Numbered from the stretch's first letter, positions 35,901 to 43,824 are shown. The stretch is DNA of 64,000 nt from G963662655 sp963666875 (GCA_963666875.2 CAXXPU010000006.1:620001-684000), one strand, 5' to 3'. Notes: generated from the sequence alone by a model not told the origin. Program-made: numbers and translations.

Positions 35901-37268
35901 GTCAAGAACGCGGATGCGCTCTACAACAAGGTTCTCGACGTCATCGCGAACGGTAAGGAATACGATATCACCGAAATGCAGACAACCAAAGCGCTGTACC
36001 TTACAGGACAGATATTCGAATATAGTTATCAGTCATTGATCGAACAGCTGAAGAAGTATCTGGAAATTACAACTGAAGCACAGGAATATCGTGACGCAGG
36101 TCCTGCGACCTACCAGCAATTTGCCGGTGCGATTGCTTCCATCTCGAACGAATACCGTTCAGAGCTTCAGAAGAAATATCTTCAGACATACCTGACGATT
36201 GTAACAAACTTCACCGATAAAACAGGCTATACGGACCAATATACCGAACTTGCGATGGAAAAACTGATCGAAGAAGGTATCCGTAAACCGAAAGAATATC
36301 AGCAGATCGTCATGGACAACAGCTGGATGATCAATTCGTCGCCGATCGATGTCACTGATCCTGCATCAATTGCAGCTGCATCCTGGATGCCGATAGCGAC
36401 CATCACCAGCGCGACACACGACGAGAAGGGGCTGATCGAGTTCTGCGAAGTTGAGGCGGATTCGACCGATGTGCTGTTCAGAAGTACGATGACGGCTGAA
36501 ATTCAGCCCGAACTTCTGACATTCGATTACTTCTGTAACCAACCCGTTCAGATCTATATCAATAACACGTTGGTTCAGAATCAACCGAATCTGGTCGATA
36601 CACTCGTAGTCGATGGTCTGGATATGCCGCATTATACAGTCGTGACCAGCCGTGCTCTCCAGCAGGGTAAAAACACGATCGGTTTCCAGATCACTCCTGG
36701 CGATTCGCTCATGACTATGCTGTTCTCCGCGCAATATCAAGCTCAGTACGACAAAGCTGATCTGGAATTCTTCCGTACGACGGAAGAGAGAGATATCGCA
36801 ACGGATTACTCATGGTACACGCTTCGTGCGGCAGAGGTCGATCCTGCGATCACAGCGCCCGATTCGACGTGGAAACTCGCCGGAAAGGGTAACTTCAGCT
36901 TCTATCGCGTTCAGGTGCAGATGATGGATGATACAAACGCCATCGAGATCTGGTCGCCTGAAATCGATACATCAAAAGTATCGACGGTTTACTTCATGAA
37001 GACCTTCGATATCGATACCGAAGTGCTTGAAGGCTCGATGTCGCTGCTCGCGGAGAAGATCGGCTCCGTCTGGATCAATGGCGTGAATATCTTCGATTCG
37101 ATGGAGATTATGATCGACCAGCAGCTGAGTCAGGTGCTACCGTATCAAATGCCTTTAGACGCCTCCTACTTCGTCCAGGGGCGTAATACAATCCTGATTC
37201 GGGTCGAGGGTGGTTCCAAGTACAAGGGACTGATGTTCGATATGAATATGTTCGTCAGGAAACCGTAA
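32952..37268 (+). CDS. Giant secreted TPR protein with C-terminal beta-sandwich domains
   Basis: A 1438-residue periplasmic protein. The signal peptide is MKTMKPSVLWIFCVLLMFTVSSLVA. From about residue 30 to 1100 it is a long superhelix of TPR-like pairs ('YNSEALFRLGNIYYDLGFDA', 'GWVNFTKGDYQDAIDDFSKI', 'RGDYTMAIDFYNQAANFAKT'). The last 330 residues are beta-rich and look like two galactose-binding-like sandwiches ('TFDYFCNQPVQIYINNTLV' with 'LQQGKNTIGFQI', then 'IGSVWINGVNIFDSM' with 'QGRNTILIRVEGG'). This could bind peptidoglycan, polysaccharide or a partner protein. It sits between the smaller TPR protein and the TolQ/R genes. Function is not known. Confidence 0.82.
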   Translation: MKTMKPSVLWIFCVLLMFTVSSLVAMTLNDLEQEHQKLLEFKRDIYNQIQTDIRENPDSPDLPYLYFRLAQLSSEIEGIENPAKTANFYQKVLDLEPNFPDKDVVLYNLAFFAYEAAKKSRDEKRESDIALAMNWPDSHRLSEDQPLVKTAIDAYTEIYIKYLDSPYNSEALFRLGNIYYDLGFDARKSAKYYTVASKFFDILARRDGDPYQNFGIFYRGWVNFTKGDYQDAIDDFSKILKTIKQGEATEDFKTYFESEAIENIAYSLIEADSTNFEQRSRAAAFARESFNQLVDEKIGKRILKEAIDLKLQLNAPMQAVDIYKAYVNLYSMSLEAPSYIDSVMNVYKRYPNRLREEDIYQSVKKEQEFLVENYKFGSDWYIANEGKLGFDDQLVVIRKAYKFLAPDYLIAFQNSNSEDDFRRYRMLFEDYKKYPQFAQMDEAEGEGDWFFEYELSSAAGYLTLADQSEDPGKYLLAHEQLTEINTGFPDNTRYIANETNAFYCIERVYEILNPTIEQNPYPSPVDSLLITKPVLDSMYVAASVRYEQTLTSEKYQAAEKEDDLKKIIYRRAELRFENEDLDLAYADYEKLLNLQISDEIRKIAFSRLASINETRGDYTMAIDFYNQAANFAKTGEERDAIKTNIAAAYQADAEQLKGMGNFQQAAEKYIRLSDEIAFKDSAQWIAFRVKAIDMYNKIPQYDMSISLLKEIAKSQNRIDDVLGYYVRAWNIADSLMMNPQLGEQLRWEFIDLYPKSNQAYNIQLEIIKHYEDNPATEEAAAQMYLDLHAKAADIDLGDDKIEDLMLNAIAIYRDLHNDSKLIELMLAFESTYPAHAAANEFLIEVAKMYKNMGDQGKYKDMALYINRKDPSIALLESIASDELKEIFIDVNTLFEAKSYDSMRERIKQYKDIEKTYKQEGLDLRIESVYERFDFIENYIAWESTYNDVIKELDAYLEKSPNDLLLVGEPTKWKAKVVPRMKNLVKNADALYNKVLDVIANGKEYDITEMQTTKALYLTGQIFEYSYQSLIEQLKKYLEITTEAQEYRDAGPATYQQFAGAIASISNEYRSELQKKYLQTYLTIVTNFTDKTGYTDQYTELAMEKLIEEGIRKPKEYQQIVMDNSWMINSSPIDVTDPASIAAASWMPIATITSATHDEKGLIEFCEVEADSTDVLFRSTMTAEIQPELLTFDYFCNQPVQIYINNTLVQNQPNLVDTLVVDGLDMPHYTVVTSRALQQGKNTIGFQITPGDSLMTMLFSAQYQAQYDKADLEFFRTTEERDIATDYSWYTLRAAEVDPAITAPDSTWKLAGKGNFSFYRVQVQMMDDTNAIEIWSPEIDTSKVSTVYFMKTFDIDTEVLEGSMSLLAEKIGSVWINGVNIFDSMEIMIDQQLSQVLPYQMPLDASYFVQGRNTILIRVEGGSKYKGLMFDMNMFVRKP

Positions 37269-37286
37269 GGTTTAAAGAGGTACATT

Positions 37287-37565
37287 ATGAAAAAAGTACT
37301 CGCTATTGCGCTGTTGTTCACAGGTGTCGGGCTCTTCGCTCAACAGGCTGAACAGACAGAAAAGCAGACACAAACGACCGAAGATGTAAGGGCGCGCTTT
37401 CGGAATGTGGAGACATACCGCGATACGGAAGAGAGCCAGATACAGGTGGATGACCTTAAGCCTGGTCAGTCCGCATTGAAAGAGCGCCAGGAATCGAAAT
37501 CGACTGCTGGTGCGCAACGAATCTATCTTGAACGATTTCAGAAATCAAATAAGTTATTATATTGA
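37287..37565 (+). CDS. Small secreted hydrophilic protein
   Basis: A 92-residue protein with signal peptide MKKVLAIALLFTGVGLFA and a Gln/Thr/Glu-rich mature part ('QQAEQTEKQTQTTEDVRARF', '...GQSALKERQESKSTAG'). No known domain. AGAGG lies before the ATG. It lies 18 bases after the giant TPR gene and 17 before the TolQ-like gene. Being kept in this position suggests a small structural or adaptor subunit; that is inference. Confidence 0.65.
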   Translation: MKKVLAIALLFTGVGLFAQQAEQTEKQTQTTEDVRARFRNVETYRDTEESQIQVDDLKPGQSALKERQESKSTAGAQRIYLERFQKSNKLLY

Positions 37566-37582
37566 TAAACAGGAGGTTTAGA

Positions 37583-38341
37583 ATGTCTTCGTTCTTCAGA
37601 AAAATATGCTTCATAGGAGCACTGCTAGTTCTGACAATTGGTCTCTTCGCACAGGATGCGGAAGTTCGAGGTGGTGAGAATATCGACTTTGCAGCGATGT
37701 TCACAGGAGTCCCCGGTCTTTTCATGTATCTGATTCTCTTACTTGGTGTTGTGAGTGTTGTGCTCGCGATCGTAAAGCTTTTCCGTCTCGCGATCAAGGA
37801 GAAATTCGACGCACAGGGTTTCTACGTCAAACTGAAGGGCTACATCAAGAACGAACAGTACGATGAAGCGATCAAAGTTTGCAAGAATTTCAAGGACAAA
37901 ACAATGGGGTTTGTTTTCTGGAATGGCCTTGTTGGGTTCAATGACGCACGCAGCCTTGGAAAGACAGGTTCTGATCTTCGCCAGAGACTCCAAAACTCGT
38001 TCGACGAAGCCGGTATGCAGAAGATACCGGAAGTGTCTGCCGGTCTCCACTGGTTCGACCTTATTGCGCAGGTTGCTACACTTCTCGGACTTCTTGGTAC
38101 GATCTTTGGTCTGATCTTTGCGTTCAACGCGCTGTCCGGCGCGGCAGAAGCCGATAAAACCCGTCTTCTGACCAAGGGTATCGGTACTGCTATGGGTACG
38201 ACGGGTCTCGGACTGATCGTCGCGATTCCTACCCTGCTGATCAAAGGCTATCTGCAAGGTCGTGCAGAACGTATTACCGACCAGATCGATGAATTCAGCG
38301 TGAAGACCATCAATCAGATTAACTACACGATAAAGGATTAA
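37583..38341 (+). CDS. MotA/TolQ/ExbB-type proton channel protein
   Basis: A 252-residue inner-membrane protein. An N-terminal hydrophobic segment (MSSFFRKICFIGALLVLTIGLFA) looks like a signal peptide, followed by three helices in TolQ/ExbB order: about 45-70, 'GLHWFDLIAQVATLLGLLGT' with 'IFGLIFAFNAL', and 'GIGTAMGTTGLGLIVAIPTL'. The TolQ family channel Thr/Gly pattern is present. It would form the pentameric motor body around a TolR dimer. Start ATG 37583 has AGGAGG 7 bases upstream; an earlier in-frame ATG lacks this. The next gene, TolR-like, starts 5 bases after its stop. Confidence 0.9.
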   Translation: MSSFFRKICFIGALLVLTIGLFAQDAEVRGGENIDFAAMFTGVPGLFMYLILLLGVVSVVLAIVKLFRLAIKEKFDAQGFYVKLKGYIKNEQYDEAIKVCKNFKDKTMGFVFWNGLVGFNDARSLGKTGSDLRQRLQNSFDEAGMQKIPEVSAGLHWFDLIAQVATLLGLLGTIFGLIFAFNALSGAAEADKTRLLTKGIGTAMGTTGLGLIVAIPTLLIKGYLQGRAERITDQIDEFSVKTINQINYTIKD

Positions 38342-38345
38342 TGCC

Positions 38346-38864
38346 ATGGCATATGCTCCTTCGGAATCGCGAAAAGGCGGAAAGTGGGAGTCCAAGGATC
38401 TGAACCTGATTCCTATCATGAATCTGTTCATCGTGGTGATTCCCATGCTTCTAACCATTATCGTGATGACGCATATGGCGATGATCGAAATTTCTCTACC
38501 GACACAAGCAGGTCCAGGCGAGACACAAGACGAAGCGGGTGCTGAAGATGTGAAAGCGAAACTTCTTGCGATCACACCGGAAGGGTTCGAGCTCTTCACG
38601 CCTGGCGGCGAGGATGACGGTTTGAAATTGCCGGTAATCAATCCAGAAGCTTCTGATGCAATTCAGAAGTACGATTTCTATCGGCTCGATCAGGAAATCG
38701 CCAAGTTAAAGAAAGAAAATGAAACCCTGAAAAACATCGGCATTATGCCCGATCCACGCGTTACTTTCGAGACGCTTCTGACCACGATCGACATCGCGAA
38801 AACCAATGGATTCGAAGTGGATTACAAGAAGTACGAAAGTACGGGATTGAGAAGGGTTCAGTAG
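38346..38864 (+). CDS. ExbD/TolR-like protein lacking the proton-carrying Asp
   Basis: A 172-residue protein with one N-terminal helix and a periplasmic domain. The family signature normally reads like 'P-F-[IL]-D-V' at the start of the helix, with an Asp that carries protons. Here it is 'LNLIPIMNLFIVVIPMLLT', with Asn26 at the Asp position. The periplasmic part has a coiled-coil stretch ('YRLDQEIAKLKKENETLKNI'). It should still dimerise but cannot relay protons by that residue. The following paralogue keeps the Asp, so a mixed dimer with a single protonatable site is possible. Ribosome site AAGGA precedes ATG. Confidence 0.85.
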   Translation: MAYAPSESRKGGKWESKDLNLIPIMNLFIVVIPMLLTIIVMTHMAMIEISLPTQAGPGETQDEAGAEDVKAKLLAITPEGFELFTPGGEDDGLKLPVINPEASDAIQKYDFYRLDQEIAKLKKENETLKNIGIMPDPRVTFETLLTTIDIAKTNGFEVDYKKYESTGLRRVQ

Positions 38865-38872
38865 GAGTTCCT

Positions 38873-39460
38873 ATGGCAAAAAGAATATCCTATACCAAGG
38901 TAAAGAGGAATATTTCCGGAACCAGCGGACGTGAGGCGAAGAGGAAGCACCCGAAATCGAAAGAGATCAACATCACATCTCTGATTGATATTCTTACGAT
39001 TCTTCTGGTTTTTCTCATCAAGAACGTCTCAATGGAGGCACAGAAGGTTCAACAACCGGAAGGTATGAAGCTTCCTTCTACCGCCACCAAAGAGGAACTT
39101 ATTAAAAACGGTAATACCGTGATTATCAAGGTCTATGAGAATCAAATTCTCTTTGGAACATCCAACACAAAGGTGATCCCGGAAGAAAAGACAGTTGGTT
39201 ATGAAGGCAGGGAACTCGAAGTCTTCATGAACGACGAAGACACCCGCACCGCGATGAAGGGGCTTCTGCAATCGCAAGCCAAAGAAATCAAGGCAACCAA
39301 TGCAGAAGCGATTCCCGCAATCTTGATTCAGGCTGACGATAATGTGTTATGTCGCTACATAACAGAAATTATCGTGCTCTGTGCCAACTCGGAGTTCTCG
39401 CATATATACTTCTCGAGTAACCACGAGCCGACGATCAAGGAGCACTTCATCAAATCATAG
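38873..39460 (+). CDS. ExbD/TolR-like protein with intact Asp
   Basis: A 195-residue protein with a basic cytoplasmic N-terminus (about 1-30), a single helix 'INITSLIDILTILLVFLIKN' carrying Asp39 at the canonical proton-carrying position, and a periplasmic ExbD/TolR domain ('NTVIIKVYENQILFG', 'IPAILIQADDNVLCRYITEI'). It follows its Asp-less paralogue by 8 bases and would complete the TolQ-TolR motor. AGGAG lies before the ATG. Confidence 0.9.
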   Translation: MAKRISYTKVKRNISGTSGREAKRKHPKSKEINITSLIDILTILLVFLIKNVSMEAQKVQQPEGMKLPSTATKEELIKNGNTVIIKVYENQILFGTSNTKVIPEEKTVGYEGRELEVFMNDEDTRTAMKGLLQSQAKEIKATNAEAIPAILIQADDNVLCRYITEIIVLCANSEFSHIYFSSNHEPTIKEHFIKS

Positions 39461-39480
39461 CTTCCTCAGGAGTAGTCTTT

Positions 39481-40947
39481 ATGGGAAACAAAATACTGAA
39501 TTTGAAATTGCTATACAAGGGGAAACAAGTTAGCTTTGCTTTCCAGAACACGGAAGGAAAAGCCAAGGCGTGGGAGTTCAAGAATTCCTTTATGCTTGGC
39601 TCGGATCCGCACATGTTCTGGCAGATACTTGACGAACAGTTCCCCAGCAAATTCAAGTTGCTCTCAAGAAAGGGAGAAAACTTCGTGCTTCATCTGAATA
39701 AAGGCATGAATCTCTCCGTTAAAAAGGGCGACGAAAGCCTCAATATCGATGACTTGAAAGGGCAGCGACTGCTCAAAGGAAATGATCTGATGCTGGATGA
39801 GCGTACAAGCGGTACAATCGGCTTGAATCCTCATTACCAGATCCAGTATAGTTTCCTGACCCCGCGACCGCAGGTGTTGTCTCAGGCTGAAATCGCGATG
39901 ATTCGCGAGTTTAATCGGAAACCGCAGGCTTCACCGGAGCAGAGATTTACCAAGTGGTTTCTCATCATCAGCATGCTAGTCACCATCACCGGATTAACTA
40001 CCTTCAACCTTACCTATAAGCCGCTGAAGGTAGAGAACTCGATTGCGAACCTTTATGCCCAGCATGAGATGGCGACAAAAGTAACCTACGACGTACCGGA
40101 AGTCGATCAAGGTCCTACCACGGATGCATACGGTGTAGGCGAGCAAGTCGATAAAGATGCCGGTGTGACCGAGCAGCAGGCTGAAGAGATCGTTGAGCAG
40201 GCCCAGGCAAAAACCGTGAGCGATATCGCAGCGACACTCGGTGAATTCGACGTGTCCGGTGGTGGCGGTGGAAGCCTTGATGAAACCGGAATCGGACAGG
40301 ATCTTATCCTTGAAGTGAACCAGGCTACGGACATCGTGGCTGCCGGTCCCTCAAAGGGTGCTTCGAAAATGAGCTCTTCGGCTGCGATCGCACAGTTCGA
40401 TACGAAGAGCGGTAAGGCATCGCAGATAATGAGCGGCGAGGGCGGACTGGACGCGATCCTTTCCGAAGACGCCATCAATGTCGGTAGCGGCGGAGGAAAA
40501 TTCGAAGCTGTCGATCTCGACGCAGTCGGAGCATCCGGCGGACAGATCCAGAGAGTGTTGATCAAGGGATCGGGTCAGTTCGAGAGTATCAAGGCTGCAC
40601 GCTACAGCGGACTGAGAACCGTTCGCCAGCAGGACATCGATACGGCTGACCTTGCTCCGGCGGACAAGAGCGTTTACGTGAATATCCGTAACTATGTGAA
40701 GGCGTTCGAGCCGCAGATAACACAGGTATATCGAAGAGAATCCGCAATTATCGAAATGTACGGACGTCTCGAAATCACGTTGTATATCACCGAAGGTAAG
40801 GTCGAGGGCGCTGAGATTGCAAAAGTCGGAAATAGCTTCTTCACCGATGAATTCATCCAGAAAATTCATGATGAAGTCATTATGAAATGGAAGTTCCCGA
40901 TCAAGAACACGCTTATCTTCCAATACCCAATTTCCTTCATCAAATAG
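39481..40947 (+). CDS. AgmX/GltG-like TonB-type energy transducer with FHA-like N-terminus
   Basis: A 488-residue protein. The N-terminal 130 residues form an FHA-like beta domain ('WEFKNSFMLGSDPHMFWQIL', 'SKFKLLSRKGENFVLHLNKG'). A single membrane helix is at about 159-178 ('FLIISMLVTITGLTTFNLTY'). A Gln/Glu- and Gly/Ser-rich periplasmic linker follows ('GGGGGSLDETGIGQDLI'). The C-terminal 90 residues match the AgmX/PglI-TonB-like domain ('NYVKAFEPQITQVYRRESAI', '...MYGRLEITLYITEGKVEG', 'MKWKFPIKNTLIFQYPIS'). This FHA-TM-TonB layout is that of Myxococcus GltG/GltJ, which couple the Agl motor to the outer membrane. Last gene of the operon, before a strong terminator. Confidence 0.82.
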   Translation: MGNKILNLKLLYKGKQVSFAFQNTEGKAKAWEFKNSFMLGSDPHMFWQILDEQFPSKFKLLSRKGENFVLHLNKGMNLSVKKGDESLNIDDLKGQRLLKGNDLMLDERTSGTIGLNPHYQIQYSFLTPRPQVLSQAEIAMIREFNRKPQASPEQRFTKWFLIISMLVTITGLTTFNLTYKPLKVENSIANLYAQHEMATKVTYDVPEVDQGPTTDAYGVGEQVDKDAGVTEQQAEEIVEQAQAKTVSDIAATLGEFDVSGGGGGSLDETGIGQDLILEVNQATDIVAAGPSKGASKMSSSAAIAQFDTKSGKASQIMSGEGGLDAILSEDAINVGSGGGKFEAVDLDAVGASGGQIQRVLIKGSGQFESIKAARYSGLRTVRQQDIDTADLAPADKSVYVNIRNYVKAFEPQITQVYRRESAIIEMYGRLEITLYITEGKVEGAEIAKVGNSFFTDEFIQKIHDEVIMKWKFPIKNTLIFQYPISFIK

Positions 40948-40966
40948 CTTATCCGTAAATACATAT

Positions 40967-40993
40967 AAAGCCCCTGCTCGCAGGGGCTTTTTT
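40967..40993 (+). terminator. Strong rho-independent terminator of the envelope operon
   Basis: Perfect 10-bp stem AAAGCCCCTG / CAGGGGCTTT (40967-40976 with 40981-40990), loop CTCG, and a T6 tail. It lies 19 bases after the AgmX-like stop. Confidence 0.93.
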
Positions 40994-40997
40994 CGGT

Positions 40998-41028
40998 TAC
41001 GCAGATGTCTTCGTCTTCATCATCTATA
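40998..41028 (+). repeat. Short dispersed repeat, copy B
   Basis: TACGCAGATGTCTTCGTCTT and the following bases match copy A at 14894. It begins 4 bases after the terminator tail. The remainder of the gap to priA shows nothing else I can support. Confidence 0.6.
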
Positions 41029-41151
41029 CCTGAATTACGATTGACAGGAAAATCATGACAGGAGACAAGTGCAGCAGGTCAATAAACTGACGTTCGACTC
41101 GCAGAACAAATCCTCTGGACAGCATTTCCCCGAATCGATAATCTGCCAGAA

Positions 41152-43551
41152 ATGGAAACAAAATTTTATTACAACATCGCGCTGCCGGTCAATCTCGCGC
41201 AGCACTTCACCTATACCAGCACAGAGAAGCTGGAGAAGGGATGCCGTGTTCTTGTCTCTCTACGGAACAACATCTACACTGGAGTGGTTTGGGAGGAGTG
41301 TGACGAGCGGGACTTGAAGCCGGGCGTCAAGTATCTCGCAATCCAGCAGGTTGTCGATCGGAAGCCTATCGCGCCACAGAACCTGATGTGGCTAGCGGAA
41401 TGGATATCGCGCTATTACCGTACTCCGCTCGGGATCGGCTTCTTCTCGATGCTGCCCGCAGGCTTGAACGTCAGGCTGGTTCAGAAGGCGATCAGAAAGC
41501 CTGGTTCCGACACAACAGGTTTGGATGATGAGGCGCTGAGACTGATAGATGCGATTCCGGTAGCAAGTGAGATCGATATACAGGCGTTACCGCAGATACC
41601 CGGCTATTACGGCATTCTCGAGCAGCTCGAGGAAGACGGGTACATCGAGATCAAGCGCAGCATCGATAAAGAGGTCAAGCAGAAGACGGTCAACTACGTA
41701 CTCACCGCACCGGATTGCCGCGACAAGGCTTCCGATATGGATTTCGGATCGAAGCAGCGTGAAGCGCTCGAGTATATCCTGGATCAAGGTGAGGAATTTC
41801 CGCTTGCCCGAATCGCGGAGAAGTACAGTTATGCGATCGTCAAGGCGCTGCGTATCAAGGGATTGCTGCGACTGGAGACCCGCAAGATAACGGACGAATA
41901 TTCGTTCGACAAACCGCAGGGAATCCGGAAGATATTCGATCTGACAGACGAACAACGTGAGGTCTTTGCGACTGTAGCGAATGCGCTGGATGACGGTTCG
42001 TTCCGGTCGTTTCTACTATACGGGATCACCGGCAGCGGCAAGACGGAGGTCTATATCCGGCTGATCGAGAAGGTGATCGCGAGGGGAAAGACCGCGCTGA
42101 TGCTGGTGCCGGAAATATCGCTGACCCCACAGATGGTGCATCGTTTCTACCTCGCGTTCGGAGAAGATATCGCGGTGCTACACAGTCACTTAAACGTACG
42201 GGAGAAGCTTTCGGAGTGGCGCAAGATTCGAAGCGGCAAGGTTCGCATCGTGATTGGAGCTCGGAGTGCCATTTTCGCGCCGCTGGAAAACCTCGGAATC
42301 ATTATCGTCGATGAGGAGCACGAGACAAGCTACAAGCAGGAATCCGCGCCGAGATACCATGCGCGAGATATTGCCGTGGTGCGTGCCAGAAACGAAAACG
42401 CGGTTGTGCTCATGGGCAGCGCGACGCCATCGCTCGAATCCTGGCAGAATACACAAACCGGCAACTACGGACTTCTCCGGATGACCACACGCCCTGCCGG
42501 CAGCGAACTGCCGCAGGTTAAAATTGTCGATATGCGCAAGCAGCCACCGGAAGAGGTTCTGTCGCACTATCTGCGAACCATGATCGAAGACCGCCTCCGC
42601 AAGCGCGAGCAGGTGATCCTGTTCCTGAACCGTCGCGGGCATGCGTCGTTCCTGCAATGCACCGGCTGCGGAAAGCTGTTCAAATGCAAGAATTGCGATA
42701 TCAGCCTCAACTACCACAGCCAGCAGAAGGAACTGATGTGCCACTATTGCGGCTATCGGATCGAGATGCCGCGCAAGTGTCCCGACTGCGGAAGCTACCT
42801 GTTTTCGTATGGCGCACCCGGAACGCAGCAGGCGGAAGAACAGATTCGAACCATTTTCCCACAGGCGAGAATTCTGCGCATGGATGCAGACACCACCCGC
42901 GCGAAGGACAGCTATCAGTCGATGTTCGATCGTATGAAGAACGGTCATGTCGATATCCTGCTGGGCACGCAGATGATCTCGAAGGGACTCGACTTCCCCA
43001 ATGTCACGCTGGTGGGCGTTCTCTCCGCCGAGGTGACGCTCAACGTCCCCGATTTCCGCTCCGCCGAACGCACGTTTCAGCTTCTGACTCAGGTGGCAGG
43101 AAGAGCCGGACGAAGCACCAAGAGGGGAGAGGTCGTCATCCAGACATACAATCCGGAGCACTATTCGATCCTGCTGGCGTCCAGACAGGACTACCTCGCG
43201 TTCTCCGGTCAGGAACTCGGCTATCGGGAGAGCTTTCTGTATCCGCCGTTTACGAGGATCGCACGGATTCTGTTCCGGCACAAGGATCAGAAGACTCTTC
43301 TGTCGAAGATGAACAGGCTGAAGCAGCAATTGCAGCGGGAATCGACCATGTTCAATCGCATGGATGTGATTGTGTTCGGTCCGGTGCCGGCGCCGATTAC
43401 ACGACTCGACGATTTCTATCGCTATCACGTGGTGCTGAAGTCGAAATCGGTGAAGAACCTGCAAAGCGCTGTCCAGTATCTGATGCAACAGGTTCCATCG
43501 CTCGGAAGCATGAAGGTTACCCTCGATATCGATCCGGGATCGTTGATGTAG
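41152..43551 (+). CDS. priA: Primosomal replication protein PriA (replication restart helicase)
   Basis: A 799-residue helicase that reloads the replisome at stalled forks. The N-terminal 3'-DNA-binding domain ends near residue 110. Walker A is 'YGITGSGKTEVYIRL' near 291-303, and the Walker B box is 'IIVDEEHETSYKQ' at about 385-397. The PriA zinc-binding insert starts at Cys503: 'CTGCGKLFKCKNC', 'MCHYCGYRI', 'CPDCGS'. Helicase motifs 'LFLNRRGHASF', 'LLGTQMISKGLDFPNVTLV' and 'QVAGRAGRS' follow. The set is complete and the length typical. The start ATG 41152 has only a weak ribosome site. It is convergent with the efflux operon; three insertion sequences fill the gap. Confidence 0.96.
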   Translation: METKFYYNIALPVNLAQHFTYTSTEKLEKGCRVLVSLRNNIYTGVVWEECDERDLKPGVKYLAIQQVVDRKPIAPQNLMWLAEWISRYYRTPLGIGFFSMLPAGLNVRLVQKAIRKPGSDTTGLDDEALRLIDAIPVASEIDIQALPQIPGYYGILEQLEEDGYIEIKRSIDKEVKQKTVNYVLTAPDCRDKASDMDFGSKQREALEYILDQGEEFPLARIAEKYSYAIVKALRIKGLLRLETRKITDEYSFDKPQGIRKIFDLTDEQREVFATVANALDDGSFRSFLLYGITGSGKTEVYIRLIEKVIARGKTALMLVPEISLTPQMVHRFYLAFGEDIAVLHSHLNVREKLSEWRKIRSGKVRIVIGARSAIFAPLENLGIIIVDEEHETSYKQESAPRYHARDIAVVRARNENAVVLMGSATPSLESWQNTQTGNYGLLRMTTRPAGSELPQVKIVDMRKQPPEEVLSHYLRTMIEDRLRKREQVILFLNRRGHASFLQCTGCGKLFKCKNCDISLNYHSQQKELMCHYCGYRIEMPRKCPDCGSYLFSYGAPGTQQAEEQIRTIFPQARILRMDADTTRAKDSYQSMFDRMKNGHVDILLGTQMISKGLDFPNVTLVGVLSAEVTLNVPDFRSAERTFQLLTQVAGRAGRSTKRGEVVIQTYNPEHYSILLASRQDYLAFSGQELGYRESFLYPPFTRIARILFRHKDQKTLLSKMNRLKQQLQRESTMFNRMDVIVFGPVPAPITRLDDFYRYHVVLKSKSVKNLQSAVQYLMQQVPSLGSMKVTLDIDPGSLM

Positions 43552-43790
43552 GAAATTATGGAGCGCAGGCATCCTTGCCTGCATCCCACGTCAAGTATAA
43601 CAATCGGAAGAGCGCTTCACTAAGCTGGAATTTGCGAGTAAATGCTACGCGCAAGCGGTACATTCAGAAGTTATACCGAAGACCACGTGCTATACTCCAT
43701 CACACGTAGTCGCCGATCTCCCAGACTGTGTGAAAAATGTGATGAACCTGCTCTTTGAATTGATATCGGGTTACCATTGCCAGGGAAAAT
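43552..43790. other. Gap after priA with small hairpin and half of an outer inverted repeat
   Basis: GCAGGCA-tcct-TGCCTGC (43565-43582) forms a 7-bp hairpin soon after the priA stop. CAGACTGTGTGAAAAATG at 43722-43739 has an inverted partner at 46617-46633, beyond the two insertion sequences, and a direct relative at 20884. No coding region is credible here. Confidence 0.5.
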
Positions 43791-43824
43791 AACCCCCCTT
43801 TGTCCCCCCTTGTCAGGGGGGTGA
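43791..43824. repeat. Left arm of the large palindromic repeat, split by an insertion sequence
   Basis: The 34-base arm (starts AACCCCCCTTTGTCCCCCCT) is perfectly complementary to 45226-45259. The intact relative is at 20947-21037, differing at two bases per arm. The IS481-like element lies in what was the loop. Confidence 0.9.

Noticed and set aside
42190..43584. 464-codon open frame antisense to priA
   Set aside because: PriA motifs and the zinc cluster are on the plus strand; the opposite frame has no recognisable feature.
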